64,000 nt of DNA from an uncultured Flavobacteriales bacterium. GTDB taxonomy: Bacteria > Bacteroidota > Bacteroidia > Flavobacteriales > Crocinitomicaceae. How positions within the stretch are numbered: position 1 is the first letter of the stretch; each line of letters starts with the position of its first letter. The notes below the pieces were generated by a model. That model made no database searches. It saw only the letters and a program-made list of their open reading frames with translations, and was not told the DNA's origin. Below, in pieces: positions 50,761-58,555 of the stretch. The translations under genes and the position numbers were made by a program. The stretch spans positions 1-64,000 of the forward strand of contig CAMLHZ010000003.1 of the NCBI GenBank assembly GCA_946480085.1, in the 5' to 3' direction.

Positions 50761-51263
50761 TTCTCATCATCCCAAACCCACATTTTCTCCTTATCCGCTG
50801 GAATGTGCGAGTTGAGTATATCTACAACCTGTTTTGCTATTGGATTACCAGCATTATGCATAGTAAATTCATGTTTCACACCTTCAATTTCAACAATCAG
50901 ATAATTAATGGTTCCGCTCATGATACCCTCATTAGTGCTGTATTGATACAGTTCCTGGGAAGTGTTAACGATAGCAATAATGGAATCAACTGCTGAGTGG
51001 CGAAGATTTCCGGCGCAAATGAGAATAGGTTTTGATCTTTTCGCTGATTTATCCATCATACCATTTTGTTCGGAAGTATATTCAAAAGAGTTCCCTCTTA
51101 CCCGAATTGCTGGAAAATTGGAATAGGAATTAGAGCCCATTCCGCAAATCATATACGAGAGTTTGAATTCCTTCGAATGTTCCCAGTAGGCGTTTTCAGT
51201 TTGCTGTTTCACAGTGCTGAATCCACTGATAATAAGAGATGCAATAAGGGCGATTCCGGTCAT
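50754..51263 (-). CDS. Exported protein of unknown function
   Basis: 169 residues. The N-terminal hydrophobic stretch MTGIALIASLIISGFSTV acts as a signal or anchor. The rest shows no domain I recognise: strands around FPAIRVRGNSFEYTSEQNG and YLIVEIEGVKHEFTMHNAGN, a helix around AVDSIIAIVNTSQELYQ, and an acidic end WVWDDENN. A small secreted or periplasmic protein is all that can be said. It is divergent from the small membrane-protein gene next to it. Confidence 0.65.
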   Translation of the reverse strand: MTGIALIASLIISGFSTVKQQTENAYWEHSKEFKLSYMICGMGSNSYSNFPAIRVRGNSFEYTSEQNGMMDKSAKRSKPILICAGNLRHSAVDSIIAIVNTSQELYQYSTNEGIMSGTINYLIVEIEGVKHEFTMHNAGNPIAKQVVDILNSHIPADKEKMWVWDDENN

Positions 51264-51415
51264 GATGTTGTTTCGTTTGCATACATAACGTCAATTTTTA
51301 GCAGGTGTTGTCTTCCAAATTACAGACTGCCTCAAAACGAAAAGAAATTTTATATTTGAGAAGCACTGAACCATTTATTGCCGTAATCCCTGACTCTCTT
51401 ATAAATCAAAAAACC

Positions 51416-51883
51416 ATGTCAAAAAACATAACGTATCAACTCATCTACTTCCTTGTTGGAATCATCTTCATTCTTACAAGTTTTAGCACTTCCGAATCAT
51501 TAGATATTGCCGTTAACGACACCTACTATGTTATTGCAAAACGACACATCTATATTGAGTTAGGATTCGCATTCATCGTTTTCGCTGGGATCATTTGGAC
51601 ATTCAAAAGAATAAACAGATCATTGAATAAAACGGTTTTATTGATCCATTTTTTAATTACAACTGTAACTATGATATCATTTGTCGGTTTGGTTTTTCTA
51701 ATAATCGAGCGTTCAATGCCAAAAAGATATACGGATTATAGTGTTTACGACGAATTTAACTCGACGAGTACGGATTTTGATTTAAACTTTTGGTTGATGG
51801 TAGTCCTAATAGTTGGAGTCTTAGCACAAGTTCTGTTCGTTGTTAATATGGTTTTATCCTTCTTTAAAAGAAATAAGGTGTGA
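51416..51883 (+). CDS. Small membrane protein with cytochrome-oxidase-subunit-I-like motif
   Basis: 155 residues from MSKNITYQLIYFLVGIIFIL, with about four membrane segments (residues 7-25, 45-65, 75-98, 125-148). Segment two starts after DIAVNDTYYVIAKRHIYIEL, which resembles the HDTYYVVAHFHYV motif of heme-copper oxidase subunit I, but the paired histidines read K-R-H instead of H-F-H, so heme binding as in the oxidase is unlikely. Much too short to be an oxidase subunit I. Likely a derived membrane protein; function unknown. Confidence 0.65.
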   Translation: MSKNITYQLIYFLVGIIFILTSFSTSESLDIAVNDTYYVIAKRHIYIELGFAFIVFAGIIWTFKRINRSLNKTVLLIHFLITTVTMISFVGLVFLIIERSMPKRYTDYSVYDEFNSTSTDFDLNFWLMVVLIVGVLAQVLFVVNMVLSFFKRNKV

Positions 51884-51895
51884 TTAAAAGATAAG

Positions 51896-51931
51896 TGACA
51901 TTAGTGACTTGTAATTAGTCATTAGTAATTA
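51896..51931. repeat. GTAATTAGTCATTAGTAATT repeat words
   Basis: ACATTAGTGACTTGTAATTA followed by GTCATTAGTAATT, between convergent genes; same family as at 28931-29015. Confidence 0.5.
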
Positions 51932-54787
51932 TCTCGGGGGTCCATCAAACGGTGGACGATCACCTTCCTTTGGTCTTTCCTCCTTCGCTGGTGCCTTTCC
52001 GAAATTTCTTAAACTATATGTCAGCGTAAACATGAAATAGCGGTTCAAGACATTCGATTCCACGTCTTCGATATAAGTTTCTGTGACGTTTCTGGTAATG
52101 CTGTTGTTGTTGTTCAATATGTCGAATACGGAAACACGTGCCTCTAATTGTTTGTTCTTTAAAAGTTTGTATCCAATTCCCCCGTTCCAAAGCGCGATGG
52201 TTTGATTGAATCCTGAACTCAATCCAGCATAAGAACTCATGGAATAATTAGAATTGATGACCAACCGTTCTTTGATGATCCAATTGAAACGTGCCGAAAC
52301 GTTGTGTACCATGTAATTGCTGTTACCACTACTTTGGCGCGTATTTACCACATCATTGTAGTTGTACGCGTAGTTCAACGTGAAATCAATTTTCTCACTG
52401 ATGTTACTTGCAATCGTCAATCCCGCGTTGGTATTGGTTACCTGCGATTTATTGATTTCGTTGTTGATCAAGCCTGGTGTTTCTGAATATCCCGCACCAA
52501 GGTTCATGTTTACGTTCACTTTCAATTTCGGGATCGGAATTCCATAGGAAATAACAGTACGCGTATTCCATGTTCCATCTAAATTCACAGGTTTGCGGTA
52601 TTGAGAACCTCTGCTCAATGCAATTCCATCACCAACAACAGTGTCGTTTGCAGCAATCAAAGATGAATTCGTGATATAATTTGAATAAATCTCTCCGGAT
52701 AGCATTACATAGAAATTACTTGATACTTTCGGGTTGACGCTGTTGAATCGACCAAACATTCTATGGTTGTACTGTTGTTTCAGATCAGGATTTCCAGAAG
52801 TCAACGAAAGCGGATTGGAATTATCAATCACATTTTGAAGTTGGTCTATGCTAGGATTTCTAGTCATTGCACGGTAATTCAACATCAACGATTTATTTTT
52901 TGAAAATTCGTATTTATAGCGAAGATTCGGAAGAACATTGTTGAAGATCAATTTCACGTTTCGTTCCAAGGGAAATTCCTGATCGTTCAATAAAACAGAG
53001 TTCTGATAACTTGCTCCAAATTGAATACTTGTCTTTTCCTTCTCATATCTCAAGTTCGCTCCGGTTTCGTTGTCAATGGTTCTGTTGTCAAAAACGTTTG
53101 AAAGCGTGGTGTCCAAATCAGTGTAAAGCCCCGAGTTCAAGTCCATATTGTAGGTTCGTTTATCAGCGTCGTTAATGGAGTAGGTTGGAGCATAATAAAA
53201 TTCACTCGACCAACTGTCGTTAATGGGTTCCGTGTAAGAAAAACGAGTGGAAAGTGAATATCCGTTTGTTGTACTTTTTGCCGATTGATTGATAGAGTTC
53301 GTGGAATCTGCTTCCAATTCATTGTAATAGGTGGAAAGCGATTGTTGACCATTGGTTCCCCATTTGTCTGTGTAAGTTCCTGTTACATTCAATGAAAATG
53401 TTCGTTTCGGTTTTGCAAAACGGTGTCTCCACAAAATAGAGTTACTCGCATTGATTCCTGTGCTTTCATTGAAAGTGGAATTCACAATCTGATTGATCAA
53501 CTCGTTGTCTGAAGTCTGAGTTAAACCTGTGGTATTTTTCTCTCTGTCATTTCCCTGAACACTTACTTTCGGAGAAATCATCAATGAGTTCATACTGTCT
53601 ATGGCAATATCAAACTTGAAGTTAAGACGATGATTGTAATTGGTTGTTATAGCCGAGTAATTCTCGTTGTAAAGTTGCTCTGTTGTGTCATTCAAAAAGT
53701 ACGTTCGATTGATGAGTTGTGAGTTGTTGTTTGTGGAACTATTGAAAAAGTAACTTCCGGTTACACGCGTTTTGGTTCCCCATTTATCGCTGTAGTTTAT
53801 TCCTAGAGAATGTGTAGTGCTCACTCCGCTTTGTTGACCGACAAGGAAATTGCTTGAAGCGTCACTTCCACCTGGTCCGCGACCACCACCTCTGTTGGAG
53901 GATGACGATGCAGAAGTTCCCGTTACACCCAAAATGTCTTCGGTCGAGAAGTTCTGTTGATTCACGTTATTGCTCATTCCTATGATGGAAATACGCTTCT
54001 TGCCTTTAAAAATATTGACGTTCAATCCGCCAAGATACAGGTCGTTCGGTGTTCCGTAGCCGCCATAAATTTTACCAAACTGACCTTGATTCTTTCCTGC
54101 CTTGGTGACAATATTCAGCGCTTTCGCTTCGTTTCCGTCAGAGATTCCTGTAAACTTGGCCTGATCGCTTGCTTGATCGTAAACCTGAATTTTAGACACG
54201 ATCTCCGCAGGTAAATTTTTCAAAGCAGCTGTTGCGTCGTCTCCAAAAAACTCTTCTCCGTCAATCAATACTTTTGTGACTTGCTCACCTTGTGCTTTTA
54301 CAACACCATTTTCCAAGGTGATTCCTGGCATTTTTGTTGCGAGGTCTTCAACAGTAGCGTCTGGATTTGTTTTGAAAGAAGCTGCGTTGTATTGAGTAGT
54401 ATCACCTTTCTGTTCAACTCGTGTAGCAATCTGATTGATTTCCACTTCGTTTAAGGACTTCGCATCCGATTTTAAATCGATGTTTATGGCTTTATCTTCG
54501 CTCGTTAGTTCAATTCGTCTGATGTAATCAGGGTAACCAAAAGAAGTTGCTTTAAGAACGTAGACTCCTGGATTCAAACTGTCCAAGCTGTAAACTCCGC
54601 CATCAATAGAATTGGTGTATTTCACAACCGATGAATCACCAGGATTCAAAAGTAGAACACGGACATCGAAAAGCAATTCCTTCGTTTGACCATCAGAAAC
54701 AACTCCAGAAAGTTTAACCGATTGAGAATAAGAAACTGTGGTGAACAGAAAACTCAAAAAGAGTAGAATTTGGATCTTGGGTCTCAT
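51929..54787 (-). CDS. TonB-dependent-receptor-like outer-membrane protein (OMP beta-barrel family 3)
   Basis: 952 residues from MRPKIQILLFLSFLFTTVSY (a start at 54802 would add five). An N-terminal carboxypeptidase-regulatory-like domain (KLSGVVSDGQTKELLFDVRV) is followed by a plug-like region (TVEDLATKMPGITLENGVVK, VTKVLIDGEEFFGDDATAAL, AEIVSKIQVYDQASDQAKFT) and a long barrel with many RYKYEFSKNKSL-type strands. The SSSSNRGGGRGPGGSDASS loop and the end PAKEERPKEGDRPPFDGPPR are low-complexity. Proteins of this layout are TonB-receptor-like, but no partner lipoprotein (SusD) is adjacent, so substrate uptake is not implied. Divergent from the LytS kinase gene. Confidence 0.9.
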   Translation of the reverse strand: MRPKIQILLFLSFLFTTVSYSQSVKLSGVVSDGQTKELLFDVRVLLLNPGDSSVVKYTNSIDGGVYSLDSLNPGVYVLKATSFGYPDYIRRIELTSEDKAINIDLKSDAKSLNEVEINQIATRVEQKGDTTQYNAASFKTNPDATVEDLATKMPGITLENGVVKAQGEQVTKVLIDGEEFFGDDATAALKNLPAEIVSKIQVYDQASDQAKFTGISDGNEAKALNIVTKAGKNQGQFGKIYGGYGTPNDLYLGGLNVNIFKGKKRISIIGMSNNVNQQNFSTEDILGVTGTSASSSSNRGGGRGPGGSDASSNFLVGQQSGVSTTHSLGINYSDKWGTKTRVTGSYFFNSSTNNNSQLINRTYFLNDTTEQLYNENYSAITTNYNHRLNFKFDIAIDSMNSLMISPKVSVQGNDREKNTTGLTQTSDNELINQIVNSTFNESTGINASNSILWRHRFAKPKRTFSLNVTGTYTDKWGTNGQQSLSTYYNELEADSTNSINQSAKSTTNGYSLSTRFSYTEPINDSWSSEFYYAPTYSINDADKRTYNMDLNSGLYTDLDTTLSNVFDNRTIDNETGANLRYEKEKTSIQFGASYQNSVLLNDQEFPLERNVKLIFNNVLPNLRYKYEFSKNKSLMLNYRAMTRNPSIDQLQNVIDNSNPLSLTSGNPDLKQQYNHRMFGRFNSVNPKVSSNFYVMLSGEIYSNYITNSSLIAANDTVVGDGIALSRGSQYRKPVNLDGTWNTRTVISYGIPIPKLKVNVNMNLGAGYSETPGLINNEINKSQVTNTNAGLTIASNISEKIDFTLNYAYNYNDVVNTRQSSGNSNYMVHNVSARFNWIIKERLVINSNYSMSSYAGLSSGFNQTIALWNGGIGYKLLKNKQLEARVSVFDILNNNNSITRNVTETYIEDVESNVLNRYFMFTLTYSLRNFGKAPAKEERPKEGDRPPFDGPPR

Positions 54788-54960
54788 TGTAAATTGCGTC
54801 ATGTTCTTTCAGATGACAAAGGTTTGGAAACGTTTAACCAAAACAGGGAAATTAAGGTTTTTTGGGATTTCACTGTCAATCTCGATACAATTTCAACATT
54901 CCATTCCATTTCAGTTGAAATCACTCGATTTGACAGGAAATCACTCTAACAACGAAGTAA

Positions 54961-55001
54961 CTATGTGAAAAAAGCTATGTGCCTATGTGTTTTTTTAAGT
55001 C
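54961..55001. repeat. CTATGTG word repeat
   Basis: CTATGTGAAAAAAGCTATGT GCCTATGTGTTTTTTT: three CTATGTG words in tandem, matching the words near 3477-3512. Lies in the divergent gap ahead of the kinase gene. Confidence 0.5.
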
Positions 55002-55013
55002 TACTTTTAAGCT

Positions 55014-56006
55014 ATGAAATTCTCTTACTTTAATTTCTGGGTTCGGAACACTGTTTTATACACCTTCTTTTGCCTGTTAGGGCTAATCATGATGCTGCTC
55101 GATCAGAACAGTGAGATTCATAAGAAGGGAAAGATTTTGGAGGTTCTGCTCACAGGTTTGCTTGTTGTTTTCATTGCCTACGCACAAGTTTTTGTTCACA
55201 ATGTTGTTCTCTATAAAAAGTATTTCGGTAAAAACAATTTGAAGTACATTTTCGGAACCCTTGGTTTGTCCGTACTTTATTTCTCGGTTAATTATTTTAC
55301 TCCATTCGGCGTAATTCAAAGCGAAAGAATAGTAACGATGGCGATTTCCATCTTCATGTTGTATTTAATTGGTTTGGGATTTTACTACATCCATAAGAAC
55401 ATCTTGGAGCGAAATCTTCTCTTTCAAACCGAGATAATTGAGCGCGATGAGGAAATTCGACATTTGAAGGCACAGTTGAATCCACATTTTCTGTTTAACG
55501 CGTTGAACAACCTTTATGGAACTGCCTTAACAGATCCAGCTGAAACGCCGGATAAGATTTTGGAATTGTCGGAGTTGCTGCGTTATCAGATTGAATCATC
55601 CAAAAAGGAAAAGATCAAGCTCAAATATGAAATTGATTTTATCAAAAAGTATTTCAGTTATGAGCAAAATCGAAATCAAAAGCTGAGAATCGATTTCGAA
55701 ACCAATATTGTATCCACCGAAGTTTATCTGCCACCGATGCTGTTTATGCCCTTTATTGAAAATGGAATTAAGTTTAGTGTGCACAACGACCACCCCTTTC
55801 TTTCACTTCGCATTGAAACCGATAAGAAGAAATTGACGTTTACCATGAAGAACAATTTCAACAACGATAAGCGCAAGTTCACGGGAACGAATACTGGAAT
55901 TTCGAATACCAAGAAACGCTTGGAATTAATGTATCAGAACAAGCATCATTTCCTGATTACGGAAACAGATGAGATTTATTTGATTGAATTGACCATCAAT
56001 TTATAA
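55014..56006 (+). CDS. LytS-type sensor histidine kinase
   Basis: 330 residues. Four hydrophobic segments occupy the N-terminal 125 residues (FCLLGLIMMLL, VLLTGLLVVFIAYAQVFV, FGTLGLSVLYFSVNYF, MAISIFMLYLIGLGFYYI). The histidine kinase block follows: HLKAQLNPHFLFNALNNLYG with phospho-acceptor His158, then LSELLRYQIESSKKEKIKLK. The ATP-binding part is VYLPPMLFMPFIENGIKFSV and NTGISNTKKRLELMY. It pairs with the LytTR regulator gene nine bases downstream, forming a two-component system. The stimulus is unknown. Confidence 0.94.
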   Translation: MKFSYFNFWVRNTVLYTFFCLLGLIMMLLDQNSEIHKKGKILEVLLTGLLVVFIAYAQVFVHNVVLYKKYFGKNNLKYIFGTLGLSVLYFSVNYFTPFGVIQSERIVTMAISIFMLYLIGLGFYYIHKNILERNLLFQTEIIERDEEIRHLKAQLNPHFLFNALNNLYGTALTDPAETPDKILELSELLRYQIESSKKEKIKLKYEIDFIKKYFSYEQNRNQKLRIDFETNIVSTEVYLPPMLFMPFIENGIKFSVHNDHPFLSLRIETDKKKLTFTMKNNFNNDKRKFTGTNTGISNTKKRLELMYQNKHHFLITETDEIYLIELTINL

Positions 56007-56015
56007 CTTGAGGGT

Positions 56016-56708
56016 ATGAAAAAGTATAGATGTCTGGTTGTTGATGATGAAGTTCCTGCACACAGGGTAATTCATTCTCACATTTCCAAAACTGATGTTC
56101 TGGAAGTGGTTGGTGATGCATACGATGGAAAAGAGGCTCTCGATTTTTTGACAAAGAACAAAGTGGATATTGTTTTCCTGGACATCGAAATGCCGAAACT
56201 TACAGGAATAGAACTGTTGCAATGTTTACCCTATCCCGTTTCCGTAATTCTGACAACTGCCTATAGTAATTTTGGGTACGAAGCGTATGAAAACGATGTG
56301 GTAGATTACCTTCTGAAACCCATTTCATTTCCACGCTTTCTGAAAGCCGTAAACAAGGTTGTGAAGGCGTTTGAACCAATAGTGGAAGAAGAAAAAATCA
56401 ATTACCCGAAACTTGAGCTCAAACACGAAGGTATTCTGAAGCTTGTGGACACGGAAAAAATCCTATACGTGGAATCTATCGGGAATTATGTAAAGATTCA
56501 TTTGGAGAATGAGAAACCGATGCTCGTAACACAAACCATGAAGTATTTAACTTCGGTGCTTCCGGCAGAATACTTTATCCGAATCCATAAATCCTACATA
56601 GTTAAGCGTGCTCAAATAGCTGAGACACGCAAAACAGAATTGGTATTGAATAACAATGTGATACTACCAGTGGGAAGAAAGTTCTCTGTGTTACTGGAAC
56701 GTAATTAG
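56016..56708 (+). CDS. LytTR-family response regulator
   Basis: 230 residues. A receiver domain (CLVVDDEVPAHRVI, VDIVFLDIEMPKLTG with phospho-acceptor Asp56, LTTAYSNFGYEAYENDVVDY, LLKPISF) is joined to a LytTR DNA-binding domain (KLVDTEKILYVESIGNYVKI, ITRTMK-like KYLTSVLPAEYFIRIHKSYI). It lies nine bases after the kinase gene and is surely its partner. Its stop overlaps the stop of the convergent desaturase gene by four bases. Confidence 0.96.
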   Translation: MKKYRCLVVDDEVPAHRVIHSHISKTDVLEVVGDAYDGKEALDFLTKNKVDIVFLDIEMPKLTGIELLQCLPYPVSVILTTAYSNFGYEAYENDVVDYLLKPISFPRFLKAVNKVVKAFEPIVEEEKINYPKLELKHEGILKLVDTEKILYVESIGNYVKIHLENEKPMLVTQTMKYLTSVLPAEYFIRIHKSYIVKRAQIAETRKTELVLNNNVILPVGRKFSVLLERN

Positions 56709-57793
56709 CGTCCTAGTGCCCAAAGCATTTTAGTATGAGCGCCAATTGCTTCTACGAAAGTTTTCTTAGAATGATAAGGTAAATTGAACTCTTTCGCGGT
56801 TGCCTGAACAATCTTCGAGATCTTAGGGTAATGCACGTGAGAAATACCTGGAAATAAATGGTGCTCTACCTGAAAATTCAATCCACCTACCAAGAAAGAA
56901 AGTACTTTACTGTCCATTGCAAAGTTCAATGTTGTTCTCATTTGGTGTTCGATAAAGTTGTTTTCTAAGCTTCCTTCGTCGTTTGGTAACGGGAATTCAT
57001 TCTCTTCAGTTACGTGTGCAATTTGAAAGACAATTGCTAGTGTTAATCCAGCAACGTAATGCACCATTAAATAACCAAGCAACCAATTCATGAATGTCAT
57101 TTCAGGAACAACGAAGTAGGGAACCAACATGTAAGCGAAGTACAAAATTTTAGAAAGAATAATGATAAACAATTCTTTTCCTAAAGTAGTATTGGCAGTT
57201 TTCAAATGTCCTTCTTTATTGTAACGGATCACTTGATTGAAATCTTTTACAGTACTCCACATCAATGTCATCATTCCATAGAAAAACCAAGCATAAAGAA
57301 ATTGGTATTTGTGCATTTTCTTTTTCTCAGCATGCGGTTCAAAACGAAGAAAGCCCATAGGAGCAATGTCTTCATCATGGTCATGAACATTTGTATACGT
57401 ATGGTGAATAACGTTGTGTTGAATTCTCCAGTTCAATGAATTTCCTGAAAGAAGTCCGATAGAGAAGAAACCTAGAATCTTATTGAAACGGTCATTCTTA
57501 CTGTAGCTTCCGTGGTTGGCATCGTGCATCACACACATTCCAATTCCAGCCATTCCCAATCCCATCAAGATACCAAGTGGAATCCAACTTAACTTACTGT
57601 CAAACACATTGAAAGTAATCAAGAAGAATGGAACGAAGTAAGCTGAAAACATTACAAGCGTTTTGATATATAATAGAAAATTTCCGCTTTTGCTGATGTT
57701 ATTTTCTTTGAAGTAATTATCAACGCGCTTACGAAGTTCCTGTTGAAAAGTACGATTGGAGTTTGAGTTAAATCTCAGATTATTAGCACTCAT
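56705..57793 (-). CDS. Membrane fatty acid desaturase, front-end type
   Basis: 362 residues from MSANNLRFN (an ATG three codons earlier is possible). The three histidine boxes are present: HDANHGSYSKND, RIQHNVIHHTYTNVHD and FQVEHHLFPGISHVHYPKIS. The Gln opening the last box is typical of front-end (delta-5/6-type) desaturases. Membrane segments lie around residues 45-90 and 200-250. No fused cytochrome b5 domain is present. It introduces double bonds into membrane acyl chains, a role tied to membrane fluidity. The convergent LytS/LytR system next to it could be its regulator, but this is only adjacency. Confidence 0.93.
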   Translation of the reverse strand: MSANNLRFNSNSNRTFQQELRKRVDNYFKENNISKSGNFLLYIKTLVMFSAYFVPFFLITFNVFDSKLSWIPLGILMGLGMAGIGMCVMHDANHGSYSKNDRFNKILGFFSIGLLSGNSLNWRIQHNVIHHTYTNVHDHDEDIAPMGFLRFEPHAEKKKMHKYQFLYAWFFYGMMTLMWSTVKDFNQVIRYNKEGHLKTANTTLGKELFIIILSKILYFAYMLVPYFVVPEMTFMNWLLGYLMVHYVAGLTLAIVFQIAHVTEENEFPLPNDEGSLENNFIEHQMRTTLNFAMDSKVLSFLVGGLNFQVEHHLFPGISHVHYPKISKIVQATAKEFNLPYHSKKTFVEAIGAHTKMLWALGR

Positions 57794-57932
57794 TATGGGC
57801 ATTTTAGTTTATAAACCAAATGTCATGATTAATCGAATGCCTTGAGGTAAAAAAGGGATTACCAGCTTTTGTATTGGATGAACGCCGTTTGTCAGTGAAG
57901 TGTTTAGTGGGTGGTGGTGCAGTGGGATGTAG

Positions 57933-58010
57933 CAACACAAAGACACAGGATTCACGAAGGATAATTGTTGAGATATCATCTTTGTGTACTTAGTGCCTTA
58001 GTGGTAAAGT
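57933..58010. repeat. Intergenic inverted repeat, CACTAAGGCAC family, copy 3
   Basis: CAACACAAAGACACAGGATTCACGAAGG ... CTTTGTGTACTTAGTGCCTT AGTGG form an imperfect inverted repeat. Shares GATAATTG/GATATCATC spacer words with copy 4, and lies on the downstream side of the miniature T9SS protein gene. Confidence 0.75.
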
Positions 58011-58040
58011 CGATCCTCATCCTGCTTAAGTTCATCTAAA

Positions 58041-58388
58041 CTATTTCAGAATGGTAATACTCCCACTTTGCTTTCTTGATAAACCGTTTTGTGTTTTGCC
58101 CTTAATGCTGTAAGTGTAAACTCCATCTTTCAATCCTACCGGTTCATATACAAAAGCAGGATCTTTGGTTTCGAAAACAATAGTACCCCAACGGTCTAAC
58201 AGTAAAAATTCAAATTCTGTAAACTCACAGTCAGTTCCAATCCGAATGTCACGACAATCAAAACAATCACCATCCACAGAGGCAAAAATTGGAACGAAAA
58301 TGATACAACTATCCTGAATCTCCTGAGCAGTTACTTCAGAAGTTGTGAAATAACAAAAAAGTACGCTCATTAAGATTGATTTCCACAT
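58041..58388 (-). CDS. Miniature protein that is mostly a T9SS type B sorting domain
   Basis: 115 residues. A signal peptide (ends near EVTAQ) is followed by about 30 residues with four cysteines (SCIIFVPIFASVDGDCFDC, TDC), and then a gliding-motility-associated type B C-terminal domain: FEFLLLDRWGTIVFETKDPA, FVYEPVGLKDGVYTYSIKGK. There is almost no cargo. It may be a real small secreted protein or the remnant of a longer gene. It is flanked on both sides by related inverted repeats. Confidence 0.75.
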   Translation of the reverse strand: MWKSILMSVLFCYFTTSEVTAQEIQDSCIIFVPIFASVDGDCFDCRDIRIGTDCEFTEFEFLLLDRWGTIVFETKDPAFVYEPVGLKDGVYTYSIKGKTQNGLSRKQSGSITILK

Positions 58389-58455
58389 GTCTTAATAACG
58401 CTAACGAGTTGTTCGGGTTGCTAGAAGTGCTTCGAAGGTTGGTGCATGGCTAGAT

Positions 58456-58532
58456 TTTACCACTAAGGCACAAGGTTCACAAAGGATAATTTTAAGATAT
58501 CATCTTGTGTTCTTAGTGCCTTAGTGGTAAAG
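58456..58532. repeat. Intergenic inverted repeat, CACTAAGGCAC family, copy 4
   Basis: TTTACCACTAAGGCACAAGG (left) pairs with the reverse complement of CTTAGTGCCTTAGTGGTAAA (right), about 30 bp of stem with few mismatches, spacer including AAGATATCATC. It abuts the fumarase gene's stop. Confidence 0.88.
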
Positions 58533-58555
58533 TTAAGCCTGTAATTAACCGTTCC

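Noticed and set aside
57933..58532. Insertion sequence ends around the miniature T9SS gene
   Set aside because: No transposase frame and no target-site duplication that I can see; kept only as an inverted-repeat observation.
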